A DNA stretch of 64,000 bases, taken from contig NC_081820.1 of the NCBI RefSeq assembly GCF_030704535.1, forward strand, positions 21,517,001 to 21,581,000, given 5' to 3'. A program made the translations under genes and the position numbers. The notes below the pieces were generated by a model that saw nothing but the letters and a program-made list of their open reading frames with translations, did no database searches and was not told the origin of the DNA. Position 1 is the stretch's first letter. The number at the start of each line of letters is the position of its first letter. The DNA is from Vitis vinifera. Taxonomy: Eukaryota > Streptophyta > Magnoliopsida > Vitales > Vitaceae. Below, one piece after another: positions 48,901-58,869 of this stretch.

Positions 48901-51900
48901 ATGAAAATTCACAATTTATGGATTGAGATTCAAAACCCATTTTCTGCCATCCCTTACAAGAGTAACTATGGTGAGAATGATAATGGAAAAAGTTCTCACA
49001 AAGAAATCCATGACAGAAGCATCATCCTAAATGAGGATTTCAATTAGAGTCAAGAACTTAATTGTCCACAGAACTTTGATACATTATCCACAGCTTCAGC
49101 CGCAATATTAGTTGACCCTACAGTATTGGAAGGGTGGGAAACAAATCATACAGAACCAAGGGGACACAAGAAGATTTGTCACTTGAGGAGGCATCCTAGC
49201 AGCAATGACTTGGAAGGGTAAGAAACAAGTCAAACAGAACCAAGGGGACAAAAGAAGACTTGTCACATGAGCAGGCATCCTAGCAGCCATGACTTGGATG
49301 GGTGGGAAACAAATCAAACAGAACTAAGGGGACACAAGAAGACATATCACATGAGCAGGCATCCTAACAGCCATGACTTGGAAGGATGGGAAACAAATCA
49401 AACAGAACCAAGGGGACACAAGAAGACTTGTCACATGAGCAAGCACCCTAGCAGCCATGACTTGGAAGGGTAGGAAACAAATCAAACAGAACCAAGGGGA
49501 CACAAGGAGACTTGTCAAATGAGCAGGCATCCCACCAGCCATGACTAGAAAGGGATAAGTGCTGGAAAAAGCACCTCCTGTTACTAGAAAGCCTTAATAC
49601 AACTGGAAAGACTGTTCCAAGAGCCATGAAGGATATACATGACTACTAAAAGAAGTTAAAAATAAAATACAGTACCACCTTGCTGAAGACACAATCGCCA
49701 ATCAAGTCATATACTTCAATCATGGTTCAAAATCGTGATATCATTCATTGACTCAGAGGGTTCTAAGGCACATCAGTCTCGATGTCTCAGCTCGTTATTG
49801 GGCAATACATAAGATAGTTGAAAGGTTCAAAAAATTATTGGAAAAATAAGTGCAATTGAATAAGCTTTAAAAACTAATAAACTTTAAAATATATTAATAT
49901 AATAATATTCAATTTATTATTAACAATAAATTATTATACAAAACAATATACTATGTATGGTACCATTACCAAATAAAATAATATATTACCAAAATTTATG
50001 CAATTCATACCACAATAATAAATTATCAAATTTCCACCTTTTCTTTTACTGATTCCAAACCCACTAGCATATAAGGCAAATTGATGCAATTCATAACACA
50101 ATGAGCATTTAAAATAATAGATCATTCCTTTATAAAATAATACATTACCCCTTTTTCCAATCCCAAACACCACTAACCACACCATAAAAAGAGAGAGAGA
50201 GAGAGAGAGAGAGGAGGGTAGTTGGTGACTCGGTGTATCCAATTTGGCAAAAGCAAAGAACCTCCTCTACAATGCACACCACACCAGTAACGCTACGGAA
50301 ACAAAGCAGAGAGAGGCAATACCAACATGCAAAGATTGTCATCAATGAAAGAATTTGATGTTTTTTTCTCCAACCACACAATCACCACAGCCACATCGCC
50401 GAGACGAAGGCATTATTGTAGTCATCCGTGATCGTTGTCAGGATGTCTTCTTTCTTCTTCTTCTTCTTCTTCTTCTTCATCATCATCATGGATAGAGTCA
50501 TGGGTCTACAAAAACCATTCTTTTAAAGAGAATATTTGTTTTTTTCGAAGATTTCCCAATTTTGGTTATTGTTTGATGTTCTTTTATTGTGATTTGAAAG
50601 GGGAAAAAAATTATTTTTGGGTTTAAAGGGAGAAATTTTCAATAACTCAGACAATTCAATTGAGTCAACTCAGAATCTCACCCGAGTCAACTGAGTTTAG
50701 CTGATTCTTAGCCAAGTTTGTGTTTAAGATGGTATTGGATATCGAACTCAGCAAGGAAAGATTTCAGGTGAATACAACTCATCTAAATCATAACAATAAA
50801 ACAAGTTTCTTATCCATCTTGACTTCAAATTATTTACATGGGAATTCGATTAGCACTGAAACGCTCAATTCCATACTATAGTTTGACTCAAGTTGGACAA
50901 GCAAAGTTTAAGGGTCAAACAACCACAATCCTCCGAGACCTCAAAAATGTATTGAACAAAAAGTACATGCCATAGGCAAGGAAACGTAATGCTACATAGG
51001 GTCTTCAACATGCTGTCTAGATTTTTTTTTTTTCTAATAACCGTGGAACCTTTCATAGTCAAGCTCTTAGGACTCTCCATGGAGACCCAAACCTCGAGGT
51101 GTTGACCGCCCCGCAACAACTAGCACCGGGTAAATTCAGGGTATCATCAGTGGCAAGATTCGAACCCAGGATGATGTGCTACTTATTGGAACCATACTTC
51201 CTAGTATTCACCCTGACCAACTAGGTTACCCTGACGGGTAACATGCTGTCTAAATTTTAATGGAGGAAAATGTTTTTGTGGTCTGATTGTTGAACCAACT
51301 ATCATCAATGTTGACAAGTTTCCCAAGAAAAACTAGTTTATCAAACCAAAATAATGGGAATATTTTCACATTGAGAATATGCATGCTTTAAGACCACACA
51401 CACCAATTAGAATTCAGAACCTTCAGGCAATGAGAGCAATGTGTGAATATAGATGGCCCAAATGAAATTAAGCGAATTACAGCAAGACTATTTCAACTGT
51501 GCCCCCATTAAGTTCTACTCATAATTCTTCACAGAATTTCTTGCAATTTTCTTGTTCCTCTCATTGCTAATTCAGCTCAAGCATTTAAAATGAACCAAAA
51601 TCAAATAGACCAACCAAAGGAAAGAATCTGCAAGTGATAAACAAAACTAAATAAAGTAATGAAGACAAAAGTTGAAGATTTAAAAACTGTGAATACTTAC
51701 ATAGGTTTTATCATCTTCCAAATTGATATCACCACTGTCTCTGGGCTTTGGCTTGAATGCAAGCCTTCCTGGGTCTCCAGTTTTAAGATAGCGAAGAGTG
51801 TCCTTCATTGAGCGGAATATATATCCATTTACAGGATCAGTGTAATACTGCAGGGATTTAAATATCACTTATATGATTCAAAGATGTCCAGCGGCAGAGA

Positions 51901-54400
51901 AACTAATAATTTTAGAGCAAAAGAATAATTGGGAAATTGAATGCAGCCAAGAGAAACTGCAAGCAGACAAGGAACAGGTAGAACCATGGAAAAAAAGGGT
52001 CAGAGGAATGAACTAGCAATTTACAAACTACAAGAATAATTTCAAGAGCTTCTCAAAACAAGCATATAGTCAACAAAAATAAGGACAGGAAACAAAGAAA
52101 TACCGCATCTCTTCTGACTGTACCACACTTTTTTTGTATTTTTATTTCCTTAATCCATCCTGGAGGCAGGCCTTCTGCTGTTACCCTCTCAAATACAACC
52201 TAAGATTGCTTGAAAGTCAGAACTTTGTATATAAGTAGAAAACTATAAAGAAAAATTAAACACATATCAGTAAATAAAAGCAGAAAAAGTGTGGAAACAA
52301 ACTTTTTTTGCAATGCAATGTTTCTTCTTCTCCATGGATTTCTTCTTCCCTGCGGGTGCCATTGTCTTTATGGGTGTCTTCCTCTCTATGGATTTCTTCT
52401 GTATGGATTCACGATCATTGAGGGGAGCTTTGTTGAGATAACGAGACACCTCTGGCTTGGAATAGAATTTGAGTCCCCTTGAGGGATGAATATAACACTA
52501 CAATAAGCACAGATTGTCATAAAAATCATGGAGTATTCTCTTTATTAAAGGTAATTAACAGCTCTCTTCTCTAATGCATATTATTTGTCTTAATTCAATT
52601 CTTTCATTATAACCTGAGGAACCAATGTATTTTTTTTCTTGATTAGGGAGGGGAGTTGAACCTTAACCTTAACAAACGAGATCCTTAATCCCAACGCCAC
52701 GACTAAATGGTCCGAAAAAAATTGAACAAAACTTAGATACAGATTAAAGACATTGCCAACAGTTGAATAGGTAAGTTGCATGTGAATATAAATGAATGTT
52801 CATTGGAGTCTCTAAATTTTAGACTACTGTACTTACCACAGGAAAATCAGAAATCCGGCTTCATGCCAGGAAAACCAACCGTGGTTGTTATTTTCATGTT
52901 TAGACAACTGATGTAAAGGTTTGGATACAAGAAGAAAGGCCTCTGATGTCATGACTAATAACAAGCACATAATGGGATTGTTAGAAAGAAGCTATGGGGA
53001 ATGGGTATTAGAAAAGATGAGTAGCAATCTCCATGCATAAAATAAACAAATTCATGCATAATAGAGTGATAACTAGCATGAAACCATAAGAATAGGAAAT
53101 AAGTTCATATATAATGAAACGATAGCTAGCACAAAATAATAAGAGTGGGAAGTGAAATTTTATTTATGATAGGCTTATATCAGAATGTATTGAGCCTCTT
53201 TTTTTTCCTTTTTCTGGGTGACAGGCAAAGATAGAATATATTAAAAGCCCCTAACAGAAGGGTGAACACCGACATTGAGTCTCTATCTTTTTGCATAACC
53301 GATGTCCCTCATGCCACAAATTTTCCAAAAGTAGCATCCTTGTGTATGTTTTTGTCATTGAGAAACGCTTTAAAGTCAACAAATTCTAGAACATACTAGG
53401 GTAAGACAAAATACATTTGGTAAATCTTTGGAAACCACCCACTCAAATTAACTTACAAAATAAAATCCAAAATTTTCCAAACCAACCAAATTTCAAAATT
53501 CATGATTCAATATTTTTTTGCTTTTTCCGGCACTCATTTCCTGATGAAAATTTAAGAGAAATGAAAAATAAAAGACGTGAAAAGCAAATATCATTTCTCC
53601 ATTTTAATTCTCATAATTTTACATATCTCTCAACTTTTCCCAACTCAGGTTGGAAACATGGTGAAATGGGTCTTCGTACACAATGGGGTGTAGCCCTCCA
53701 TAATAAGCACAAGTTTTCCACACCACAACGAAAGCAGAATTCGATTCCAAGTCCCAGTTACATTCCCTGAACACTCTCCCAGCAGTCTAATTGGCGCATT
53801 CTCATTTTTCCCTTTCACTTAATAGCAAAAGAATCATCATCGTCCACATCAATCATACCCACATCACATAACTGGGTTTTTTAGTATAAATCACCAGTCA
53901 AAAAAATTAAACTTTTAGCAAAAATTATTACAAAAAATTAAAATAAATTTTCAATTTTAACTAACATTCATGAAAGGGTTTCGCCGACAAGCATCCAGTA
54001 ACCAAAAACCAACACAAAGTTCACATTTTTTTTCATAAAATCAAGCACCAACTAAAACAAATTTTCACTCAAAAACCCAATCAGAGAGCTCAATTACTCC
54101 CTCCCCGTTTTCCCAGAGCACATTTCTTGCCACTAAAAGCAAAAATTGGCACAAAAATTTCAGCTCAAGAAACCAATTTCCGAAATGCCAACCAAACACC
54201 AGCAGGAAAAACTGAAACCAGAGCTCCGATGAGAAAAACAGAAAGAAAGCGACAAAGATCAAGACGAACTGAGCTGAAACCCTAGAATGAGAGAGACTGG
54301 TAGAAGCAAACACTACCTTATATTTTCTACCGGTGGAGGTCAGCTTCATCTCCACCTTCCATCCCGGCGGAAGCCAGTCATCCGAAGAAGGCTCCTTCAT
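36946..54400 (-). CDS. MBD13: Methyl-CpG-binding-domain protein, MBD13-like, six exons over 17.5 kb
   Basis: A predicted nuclear chromatin protein. Exons: 54400-54317, 52497-52303, 52199-52104, 51847-51701, 40131-40005, 38210-36946; 1914 nt, 637 residues, all joins in phase. There are two MBD folds: residues 8-50 ([20 protein letters not shown], then [13 protein letters not shown]) and 103-147 ([20 protein letters not shown], then [16 protein letters not shown]). A Lys/Arg-rich linker (57-93) may act as a nuclear signal. A basic block [20 protein letters not shown] (290-309) and [13 protein letters not shown] (425-437) match conserved C-terminal parts of plant MBD13-like proteins. The C-terminus carries 73-residue tandem repeats. 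In MBD1 the Asp expected in the Y-D-V-Y strand is absent (YKCYIHP), so methyl-CpG binding is uncertain. Intron 4 is ~11.6 kb. From memory the counterpart is Arabidopsis At5g52230. Confidence 0.9.
37057..37491 (-). repeat. Coding tandem repeat in MBD13 exon 6 (73-residue unit)
   Basis: Repeat 1 is residues 457-529 (starts [13 protein letters not shown]) and repeat 2 is 530-601 (starts [13 protein letters not shown]). Both contain QTDF.FQ, NPAP..QAPVQP.F, F.SSG.TG and QPGEDKSK. A partial third copy (602-632: [19 protein letters not shown]) follows. The DNA is duplicated in frame. Confidence 0.9.
38211..40004 (-). other. MBD13 intron 5 (1.8 kb)
   Basis: Donor G|GTGAAT, acceptor GCTGCAG|GT. No gene or element recognised inside. 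Confidence 0.85.
44194..44217. repeat. (GA)n microsatellite
   Basis: About 24 bases of alternating GA in MBD13 intron 4. Confidence 0.9.
45871..45890 (+). repeat. Run of 20 G
   Basis: An uninterrupted G homopolymer preceded by T-rich sequence and followed by AGGTGGTAATTT. Long G runs are rare in this AT-rich window. Confidence 0.9.
46813..48643 (-). mobile_element. 5'-truncated L1-type LINE with target-site duplication
   Basis: It has a poly(A) tail (T run at 46814-46832) at the 3' end and coding remains upstream. It is flanked by ATTCCTATAA on both sides (46803-46812 and 48644-48653), a classic target-site duplication. It is 1.8 kb, cut off within the reverse transcriptase. It is inserted in the same orientation as the host gene, inside MBD13 intron 4. 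Confidence 0.93.
47019..48643 (-). pseudogene. LINE reverse transcriptase (C-terminal half) and zinc-finger zf-RVT domain, frameshifted
   Basis: The upstream part (48599-48012) contains [18 protein letters not shown] and the catalytic [10 protein letters not shown] (the usual F/Y-A-D-D as FVDD), then [13 protein letters not shown] and [20 protein letters not shown]. The downstream part (47912-47019) is in another frame and carries [20 protein letters not shown] and [19 protein letters not shown], the zinc-binding C-x2-C..H-x3/4-H/C of zf-RVT. A shift or small deletion between about 48010 and 47915 separates them. The endonuclease and the N-terminal part are missing. Confidence 0.9.
49126..49545. 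repeat. Five tandem copies of an 84-bp unit
   Basis: Units start at 49126, 49210, 49294, 49378 and 49462. Each begins TTGGA.GGRT..GAAACAA and contains CAGAACCAAGGGGACACAAG, TGTCACATGAGCAGGCATCC and AGCAGCCATGAC. Because 84 is divisible by three, open frames with 28-residue repeats appear on both strands; I do not think they are translated, as this lies inside MBD13 intron 4. Confidence 0.95.
50179..50212. repeat. (GA)n microsatellite
   Basis: About 30 bases of GA repeats near 50190, in MBD13 intron 4. A TTC repeat of about 27 bases lies at 50449-50478. Confidence 0.8.
51024..51240 (-). mobile_element. tRNA-derived SINE, 217 bp, with target-site duplication
   Basis: On the minus strand the head reads CCCGTCAGGGTAACCTAGTTGG (A box within 51230-51211) and the B box is GGGTTCGAATC (51167-51157); a T run at 51022-51033 is the poly(A) end. 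It is flanked by ACATGCTGTCTAGATT (51008-51023) and ACATGCTGTCTAAATT (51241-51256), differing at one base. Inserted in MBD13 intron 4, same orientation as the gene. Confidence 0.9.
52625..52715 (-). mobile_element. SINE-like sequence in MBD13 intron 1
   Basis: The minus strand shows CCATTTAGTCGTGGCGTTGGG (A-box-like) and GGTTCAACTCC (B-box), followed by an A-rich end at 52628-52637. No target-site duplication found. Confidence 0.5.
53200..53273 (-). mobile_element. Very short LINE tail (74 bp) with target-site duplication
   Basis: The minus strand reads GGGGCTTTTAATATATTC then CTGTCACCCAGAAAAAGG and an A run, resembling plant LINE 3' ends. It is flanked by ATTGAGCCTCT (53189-53199) and ATTGAGTCTCT (53274-53284). 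Confidence 0.6.
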
Positions 54401-54539
54401 ATCGGCGGGAATCGGAAGTTTCCCGGCGACGATCGCCGAGAATTGGAGTGGAGCGAAACGGAGTCGGCTTCTCGATTCTCTAGAAGGTGTGAAATAAGAG
54501 AGAAGGGCTCACACTCTCTCCTATCCGACAAATAATAAT

Positions 54540-57430
54540 AAATTAAAGAAAGAAAAGTGAGGTTTTAGAAACCACGTGTTGCCAAAGCTTTTATGTGTAG
54601 AAACGCCAAACGTGTCGGAAGTGTGTTAAATGATGATATTACCCCTCGCCACCTCTTCCTCTTCTTCAAGTTCAACGCTTGCCTTTTTTCCTTCCAGTAC
54701 TGTACTTTTGGATTTTTCTTTTTTTATTATTTCAAGTGTAATTAATCGTTTCAAATTAAAATTTTAATACAAACATAATTTATAAATTAATATAAAATAC
54801 TATATTTTCAATATTTTGCTTCATAACTGATTTTAAAAATGGTTTTTGAAAACTATTATATTATTTTTATAAATCAAAAATATGTTTAAAAATCTAAAAT
54901 ATTTTTAATCTATTTTTAAATATATTTTAAAAATAAATTTTATATATAATGTTTTATTTTTTATTATTTTACATATTTACATAATTATTATTTAAAATGA
55001 TCATCAAAAAATAATATAAAATAATTAAAAAATATTTTATGAGAACATTATATTTTCTATTATTAGAATGAAAAATAAAAAGCCGTTTTTACTTGTTAAA
55101 TATATTTTCTATGTTTTTTATTTAGATAACAAAAAATTTTTCTGAAAAATAATTCTCAAACACGATTTTAAAGATTATTTGGCCACCGTTTTCATAAACA
55201 ACTTTCTATTTTTCAGAAAAAAAAAACATGTTTAGCAACTAAAAATTATTTTATATTTTTTATTATTAAAAACAAAAATAAGATGTTTTTAAATAATACA
55301 TTTTAGTTATTTTCTTTTCACTTGTTTTTTAAATATTATTTTAAAAAATAATTATACAAACATGTAAAATGATTAAAAATAAAATCCTAAACATAAAAAT
55401 TATTTTTTAAAATATTAAGAACATTTTAGATTTCAAATAAACTTTTATTCTAATATAAAAGACCAATTTTCTAAAACTATTTTTTTAAAATGTCTGAAAA
55501 AATGTAACCGAATAGGCCTTATTTTTTCCCTATAAATTTTTATATTAGGTTTATCTTTTAAAAGACAAATAAGAGAATTTTTCTCAAAATCTTGTTTAAA
55601 TGATAGAAATAGATACATAATCAAACACGATTTATTTCTATTTTGAAAATGTTGAACTGTTTTTATTTTTAAGGAATATTTGGAATAAAAAGACAAAAGT
55701 TTTCCCTTTGAAAGGATAAATTCCATATGTCTAAATTATAAATATGCATCCTTAATTTAATGTGAATAATTTTTGTTCTTTTTTTTTTTCCTATTTTTTA
55801 AATTTTTTTCAAAAGTGTTACAATAGGGGGTGGGTATAAAAAGAAAAAGGAAAATGGTTGAGAGTTGAGTAATTTTAGACACATAAATATTAAATAAATA
55901 ATTAATTAATTAATTATTATTATGATAAAATTTCATGATTTATATTGAATTTTGTTTCAAAATAATAAAACAAGCAATTAAAGTGCTTTAAATGGTGGAA
56001 GAAAAAAGTTGTAATAATTAATTATGGTGGATATTTTAATTATTTTCATTAATTCCATTTTAATAATATAGATAATGGTCAAAGGTTGACTTTGTGAGTT
56101 ACCCATGATGCTTCATTGAAAGATTAACGCATAGTCAAAATCAAAATATATGACATCTCAGATTATTTTATTTTATTTTATTTTAATTAAATTATTTATT
56201 TGTTTCCTTCTCAATCGGTCCAAATATCTTTAATTAAATTAAAATATATGGCAAACAAAATTGGTTAATTTTTAAAAGTTAGCTTAGGAAAGGAAAATGT
56301 TGGGTGTCCTACACTTGATCACTTTTAACTTTTTAGTGATTTGATGCTAATAAATTTTTATATTTGATAAACAGAGATATTGTTTATTATATTAAATTAT
56401 GCTCGGTAACGGTTTTCTCAAAGAGTTATGGAACATAGTTTTTTATAATAATTTTTAGAAACTATTTTATAATGTTTTATGAAACAAAAATTTATTTAAA
56501 AACTTAAAATATTTTTATCTTTTTTAATATATTTTAAAAATAATTTTTATGTCTAATGTTATATTATTAATAGTTCTATATGTGTGTAATTTTTTTTTTA
56601 AATAGTTTTTAGAAATCAAGTGAAAACAATATAAAATAATTTTAAAATATATTTTAAAAACATATTTTTTTGTTTTTGAAAATAAAAAACAGAAACTAAT
56701 TTTTAGTTTTTAAACATATTTTCTTAATTTTTTGTTTTAAAAAATAGAAAATTATTGTCGAAAACAGTTATCAAACATACTCTAATTACATATCATAATA
56801 ATAAAAATAGTAGCCTCTACAACACCGTTTTTTAGGAATCTTTTTTAATTATAATGATAAAAATAATTATGATTTAACAAATAAAATGTAAAAATATATT
56901 TTTTTGTTTTAAAAAAAAAACCTTTAGAATCAATTTAGAATAGTATTTTTAGCTTTAATTGGAAGATAAAATTAAAATTAAAAATCATATAATAAAATTA
57001 TGAAACATGAAATAATTTCTTATATGAATTGAAATAACATTTTTTCTAATTTTTTTAGGTTATAAATTGTTTTTTTAAGGAATTGAATTAAATAAATATA
57101 AAAGCTTTTATTAAATTTAAAGACAAATTTAACCAAGCCCTCCTTTCTCTATTTTTTTCTTTTTAATTTGAGTAGATAGTGTGCATGAGTAGCACATGGC
57201 AAGAAGAAGAAAAGAACACGTGTGTGTGACTTGTGATGTAGGATAGCCTCAAAAGTCTACCCTAATGCTTCCAAAATGCATGGCTTCCTTCACCACCCAT
57301 AAACACTAGAAGACAAACACTCTCAACTCCACAACCTAATCCTCACTAAAAGCCATCAAATGGCTAGTCACTCTCCCCGTCCGTTCCTTCACCTAACCCC
57401 AATCTCCAAACAAAACCATCTCTCACCTCA
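54540..57430. other. AT-rich intergenic DNA with MITE-like elements, no gene
   Basis: Upstream flank of MBD13. Two candidate hAT-type MITEs: 55175-55521, with ends (T)TTGGCCACCGTTTTC and, reverse-complemented, ATTCGGTTACATTTTTTC; and 56398-56779, with ends TATGCTCGGTAACGGTTTTC and TATGTTTGATAACTGTTTTC. No clean 8-bp duplications seen. No coding region. Confidence 0.5.
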
Positions 57431-57431
57431 A

Positions 57432-58399
57432 ATGAAAAAATACATGCTTCCAACTGTTGTGCCATCGGTTTTAACGTAAACAATATTATTTACACCAAAA
57501 TGTATTAGGTTTTAACATGTTAAATCAATCATTTCTGTGTCTATTAATAATAAAAGAGAATCATTTTATTATATTAAAGAAAATATTATAAAAGATAGAG
57601 TAAGATATCATTATTGGATTCTCAAAACATTTCATATTCCTCCTTTCTTATATTTATACCCTAAATCATAAGTCTCTCATTTTATTGATATGTCTCATTT
57701 TTCCTCTCATATGGCCTTTACAAGACTGTCTTCATCTTATAACTTTTTTTTAAACATAATTTAAAATATTTATAGATATATATTTTAATAACTTTCCTTA
57801 TGTACGAGAAAATCTAACATATCATCTAAAAAATATTTTATACAATGCTTTTTACAAAAGGAAATTTATTCACAATCTAAAACACTTTCCAATCATAACT
57901 TAAAAAAAAATACATATTTCCAATCGTTGTGTCGGTTTTAATGTAAATGATGTTAGTTCAAAAATGTAAAGTCACATAAAAATATATGAGGATTTAATAT
58001 GATCACGTCAATCATGTCTACATCGATTAATAAGAGATAATCATTTTATTATATTGTGAAGAATAGTATAAAGGATAGAGTTAGATACAATTATTAGATT
58101 CTCAAAATATTTTCTATTTCCCATTTTTTTTGCATTTACGCCCTAAATCACAAGTCTCTCGTTCCATCAATATCTCTTATTCTTTCTCATATTTCCATTT
58201 ACCTCATATGGTCTTTATTAATTTATTTTCATTTTATAACTTTTTCCACTTATAACTTAAAATATTTATAAAAATATTTTTAATAATTTTTCTTATTTAT
58301 CAAAACATATATCATATCACTTAGAAAATAGTTTATATAATACTCTTCATTAAAAAAAAAAAAAAGTATACACAAATTGAAACGCTTTCCAATCATACC
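57432..58399. repeat. Tandem duplication, ~480-bp unit, two diverged copies
   Basis: Copy 1 (about 57432-57898) and copy 2 (about 57902-58399) share, in order, AAAATACAT..TTCCAA.(C/T)GTTGTG, GGTTTTAA.GTAAA, AATCATTTTATTATATT, CCCTAAATCA.AAGTCTCTC, TATAACTTTTT and the end C.CTTTCCAATCATA. They lie directly 3' of the CLE gene. No protein. Confidence 0.85.
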
Positions 58400-58589
58400 A
58401 ATCTGTGACGCTTTCCCACACCACCCATACTCAAAACTTCCACTACCAAGTCTCCTAAAAGTTGTGGAATTATTCTAAACCTGAAAATACACAAAGAAGT
58501 AGAAAAACCTTACACTCTTTGCAAACATATATTTGAAACTTTCTGTTTCTCTTCCTTTCTTCTTTTTTTTTTTTTTGCTTGAGAACCAA

Positions 58590-58865
58590 TCAGTTGTGAA
58601 GTGGGTTTGGTCCACCAGGAACAAGCTGATAAGAGACAGTATGTATTGGGTCGTCATTTTTTCCTTTGCTTGCTTCTTGATCCTGAGCTCCAGGGTTTGA
58701 AGAAAACTGCTGTGAAAACCATGAAGAATATCGCTTAGCTCTTACCTTCTTTTCTGGTTCTTCGACGCTACTGATGGCGGACAGACAATTAATCGATGAA
58801 TGGATCAATGCTATGATGATGATCAGGAAAATGAGAAATGGGACTGGAGAATTTTGAATTCTCAT
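58590..58865 (-). CDS. CLE-family secreted signalling peptide precursor
   Basis: A 91-residue, single-exon precursor. Residues 1-30 form a signal peptide (hydrophobic core FLIFLIIIIALI) and residues 31-79 a variable basic/polar region. The extreme C-terminus (80-91) is the CLE dodecapeptide QLVPGGPNPLHN, with the family's conserved Pro4, Gly6, Pro7, Pro9, His11 and Asn12. Mature CLE peptides are secreted, modified on the prolines and perceived by leucine-rich-repeat receptor kinases. Position 1 is Gln where nearly all CLE peptides I know have Arg (or His in the TDIF type). The ATG at 58865 is the only one that gives a signal peptide. Overall layout and length fit the family. The Arabidopsis counterpart is not assigned. 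Expression is unknown. Confidence 0.85.
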   Translation of the reverse strand: MRIQNSPVPFLIFLIIIIALIHSSINCLSAISSVEEPEKKVRAKRYSSWFSQQFSSNPGAQDQEASKGKNDDPIHTVSYQLVPGGPNPLHN

Positions 58866-58869
58866 GATT

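Larger units (their letters stand above)
40132..51700 (-). other. MBD13 intron 4 (11.6 kb), host to several mobile elements
   Basis: Donor TAT|GTAAGT, acceptor TTCTCTTAG|TCA. Both flanking exons are in phase 0, so no hidden exon is required. Contents, listed separately: a LINE, a SINE, an 84-bp tandem array, a G20 run, a (GA)n at 44194-44217, and possible LINE tail text at 41370-41790 (plus strand, ending in ACCTACCTTAAAATAAATAAA). Between about 42,000 and 46,400 I recognise no protein or element ends. Confidence 0.8.

Noticed and set aside
49108..49542. CRISPR-like array
   Set aside because: The 84-bp units are contiguous tandem repeats with no unique spacers, in a plant nuclear intron.
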